64,000 bases of DNA, taken from positions 78,784 through 142,783 of the forward strand of contig NZ_VDCQ01000017.1 in the NCBI RefSeq assembly GCF_006265175.1, written 5' to 3'. Position numbers and translations under genes: made by a program. Shown in pieces: positions 62,701-64,000 of this stretch (positions are counted from its first letter, which is position 1; each line of letters starts with the position of its first letter). The stretch is from Paenibacillus hemerocallicola (GTDB taxonomy: Bacteria; Bacillota; Bacilli; Paenibacillales; NBRC-103111). The notes beneath the pieces are model-generated. The model had not been told where the DNA came from, made no database searches, and worked only from the letters and a program-made list of their open reading frames with translations.

Positions 62701-64000
62701 AAACGACGCTCAGCTCTGCCAAAATCGCCCTTCTTCCGCAATCGGCGGCGACGGCGGACAACGTGTCTTACCTTCAGCAGAGGACGGTCGTCGTCTGGAC
62801 CGGCGAAGCAACCGGTGCCGTTCCCAATGGCGTCACGCTGCACAAGCTGATCACCTCGGGGACCAACGGCATCGTGACCGGCTCGCCCGCTGCCGCCTTC
62901 GAAGCGCTCAAGGTGTACAACCATGCTACGACGCTCATCCGCAAGCCGTTTATTATCGGGCACCGCGGAATGCCGGCGACATCGCCGGAGAACACGATCG
63001 AGAGCAATCTTTTGGCTTATGAAAGCGGAGCGGACTTTATCGAAAACGACATGTACGTTACGAAAGACGACCATCTCGTCATCATCCACGATTCGGTGCT
63101 GCAAAACACGACGAACGGCACCGGCAACGTCGAGGATTTTACGCTCGAGGAGATCAAGAGGCTGAATGCGAACAAGCCTTATCCGAACGGCTATCCGGAT
63201 GTCAAAGTGCCGACCATGGACGAGCAGCTCGACTTGGCGCGGGAAAAAGGCATCATGGTATACGCCGAAATCAAAACGGGCACCCCGAGAGCCGTCGACG
63301 TGCTCGTGAATCTGATCAAGGAGAAAAACGCCGAGGATCTCGTGAACATCATGTCGTTCTCGACGGAGCAATTAAAGCGTTTCGCGGCGCAAATGCCGGA
63401 AATTCCGCTCGGACTTCTGGTCGGCAGCCCCGGCTCCGATACGGACGCGAACGTAGGCAAATCGCTGCGGGATATGCTCCGGACGACACAAAACCAAAAC
63501 GCGACTTATAATGCGGGCTATTATAATATGGGCCAGCGCTTCATGGAAGCTTCCAAGCACCGCGGCATCCTCATATCGCCGTGGACGATCAACAACAAAG
63601 CCGATTTTACGACGTTTTTCCTGCGGGGCGCATTCGGCATTACGACGGATTACGCCTATTATTCCGCCGACTGGAACGCTTCGCTCAAAGCGGAAAAAGA
63701 TGCGTATACGTTGTCCAAGGGCGACAGCGCAACGCTTTCGGCTATCGCGGAATCGTTCAAGCGCGTCAAAACGGGAGTAACGCCCGATATCGTCTGGCTG
63801 GACGGCCAGGAGCTGTTCGAGACGAACGGGAATACCGTAACGGCCAAAACATCCGGTACGGCTCATGCGCTTCTCCGATTCACAACCGTAATCGATGGCG
63901 CCAACCCATACGACTTGTACACCCAGCCCGTAACGATCGAGGTGAAGGGCAGCGATAATGGCGGCGGCAACAACGGCGGCGGCAACAACGGCGGCGGCAA
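59790..64000 (+). CDS. Large secreted glycerophosphodiester phosphodiesterase with sugar-binding domains (3' end outside window)
   Basis: At least 1403 residues; the gene continues past the right edge. A signal peptide (residues 1-35) ends SSTQAAAA. Then follow a CBM9/DOMON-like domain (about 40-225; VIDGKLDDSVW), a jelly-roll LamG/DUF1080-like domain (about 255-450), Ig-like regions, a second jelly-roll (about 635-830), and a degenerate GDPD-like half barrel (about 850-1045). The active GDPD domain (about 1053-1300) has IIGHRGMPATSPENT with the catalytic His, IENDMYVTKDD (Glu/Asp metal ligands) and VIIHD (second His). A Gly/Asn linker (GGGNNGGGNNGGG) at the edge implies further domains. It releases glycerol 3-phosphate from glycerophosphodiesters or teichoic-acid-like polymers outside the cell. 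Start ATG at 59790. Confidence 0.9.
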   Translation, partial: MKKTSKLLSVVVSATMLCGLLPAYPSSTQAAAAETGRKSLEVRKTLNAPVIDGKLDDSVWTIDQPLNAHVGEGPFQASKFGLLWDNQYLYVGIKAEDATPVQDKPGYWFDQDNINLFFDPTLHRSAPYAKEDMQAGFVFKQDSATPEFHFGAALGNHAGKDEKSILRAIGKTDTGWMLETAIPWDMLGFNPLLMKELGLEIGVTDRYGDEAASQRSGFWSAYNTTSFWNDTSGFGTIVLSDGNPVTSATNSVLLEENFESTPNGSLPHGWISDVNAGSNPFTVLRDTYGNARAVFDGKASGKQARATAPVQWDNYAIEADVRFESVLDSGRWASLLFRGAAGGKNPYNQMAIRQRGTYEVALRKPDNNWSVMASGEWKPLALNADYTMKVRVFDNNVKEYIKAKNDPGYTQLIDKSFTKDLLERGKIGFQGDQSKVSFDNLKVTRITADRLDLSVPASLEALTGPVSVTGSVYFSDGLTEQVAADRMKVYSTDESVVKIIDNQLYPIKAGSATIKAVFANAEASRTVAVTPSATGAKVVKLEHDPGYALAVTGTPIGLDALSFRTERSDFTTGTIRGDQLTWSTENGDVTIANGSMTVNRKGVHTVTAQIDNATVKLLVVAKTPADSEYVLYEENFDGIAEGSLPEGWSRKEGSTASAAAVRSGAFEINASASPDNPSRVLLPEYLQLFGDYKIEADVTHLSANDNARWHSIMFRIQNNDYPYYQMAVRKDATASNGIEFAERTPSNAWNVIDKGAYGEAIDSAKLYRYTIKARGNRVQEWIGDKLVVDTDAAGAYLNGRIGLQANGSKMQIDNLRVTLQQEALPPMPADRFVNVYEPETKIAMGPSVVTELTGSDQLAALGGPATPATVILHVNDDLKVTDPAGNVIADAETVLGAIDTRIIPAFHVGSELAADRVVQLVQTKGIEDAFIVSDNGELVKRVRAAYPMLRGVLDFRKKTVTKDDLLEVRRQTTLSSAKIALLPQSAATADNVSYLQQRTVVVWTGEATGAVPNGVTLHKLITSGTNGIVTGSPAAAFEALKVYNHATTLIRKPFIIGHRGMPATSPENTIESNLLAYESGADFIENDMYVTKDDHLVIIHDSVLQNTTNGTGNVEDFTLEEIKRLNANKPYPNGYPDVKVPTMDEQLDLAREKGIMVYAEIKTGTPRAVDVLVNLIKEKNAEDLVNIMSFSTEQLKRFAAQMPEIPLGLLVGSPGSDTDANVGKSLRDMLRTTQNQNATYNAGYYNMGQRFMEASKHRGILISPWTINNKADFTTFFLRGAFGITTDYAYYSADWNASLKAEKDAYTLSKGDSATLSAIAESFKRVKTGVTPDIVWLDGQELFETNGNTVTAKTSGTAHALLRFTTVIDGANPYDLYTQPVTIEVKGSDNGGGNNGGGNNGGG

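Overview
This window looks like a chromosomal piece of a GC-rich endospore-forming Firmicute of the Paenibacillaceae (Cohnella/Paenibacillus type). The reasons are strong AGGAGG ribosome-binding sites with frequent TTG/GTG starts, sugar ABC importers with no ATPase gene of their own, a DUF5696 protein, a membrane-anchored solute-binding fusion protein, the futalosine menaquinone genes mqnB/mqnD and a GlpP antiterminator. Nearly everything between 1 and 57.9 kb is on the minus strand. Exceptions are a CehA-like gene (14.4 kb), a three-gene ArsR operon (18.0 kb) and a cytochrome c gene (55.9 kb). No rRNA, tRNA, CRISPR array, transposase or prophage gene was seen.

Layout. (1) 1-10484, minus: a catabolic operon of an aldose-epimerase-like protein, a protein with two deoxyhypusine-synthase-like halves, a HAD phosphatase, a GH67/GH20-N-like putative glycosidase, a BNR sialidase-like protein, a ThuA-like protein, two Gfo/Idh/MocA dehydrogenases and a YhcH-type anomerase-like protein. 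(2) 10689-13970, minus: ROK repressor, SIS-domain isomerase and a zinc sugar dehydrogenase, divergent from a CehA/McbA-type metallohydrolase. (3) 17.1-19.4 kb: a repeat-rich spacer, then a small plus-strand operon (DUF3052-like, SRPBCC, ArsR). (4) 19383-45160, minus: 21 co-oriented genes. At the promoter end are a membrane-anchored solute-binding fusion, two pairs of sugar permeases around an NHL-TPR/YIP1/DUF5696 module, and two paralogous lipoprotein binding proteins. Then come Gfo/Idh, three histidine phosphatases, a seven-bladed propeller fused to an alpha/alpha barrel, a PhyH oxygenase, two metallophosphoesterases, an EEP phosphatase, a TIM-barrel isomerase and a NodB-like protein. A terminator closes the block. 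(5) 45.2-46.5 kb: tandem-repeat spacer. (6) 46563-51872, minus: GH38 alpha-mannosidase, PfkB kinase and DapA/NanA-type aldolase. (7) 52152-56222: TatA, TatC, a GMC dehydrogenase and its Tat-dependent small subunit, with a divergent lipoprotein cytochrome c. (8) 56400-57892: mqnD and mqnB. (9) 58.5 kb to the end, plus: glpP, then a very large secreted glycerophosphodiesterase that runs off the window.

How it fits together. Four sites close to a 7-1-7 palindrome (ACTTAAT-C-ATTAAGT) lie in the promoter regions of the four main sugar transcription units (10.5, 14.1, 45.2 and 52.0 kb). One ROK gene sits among them, so I infer one ROK-controlled regulon covering uptake, debranching, oxidation and dephosphorylation of a complex and perhaps phosphorylated or mannose-containing glycan. 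The substrate is not readable from sequence. The most unusual items are the predicted regulon operator, the two-half deoxyhypusine-synthase-like protein inside a sugar operon, the concentration of phosphoesterases, and intergenic arrays that use the same 123-bp unit length and related hairpin core at two sites 28 kb apart.
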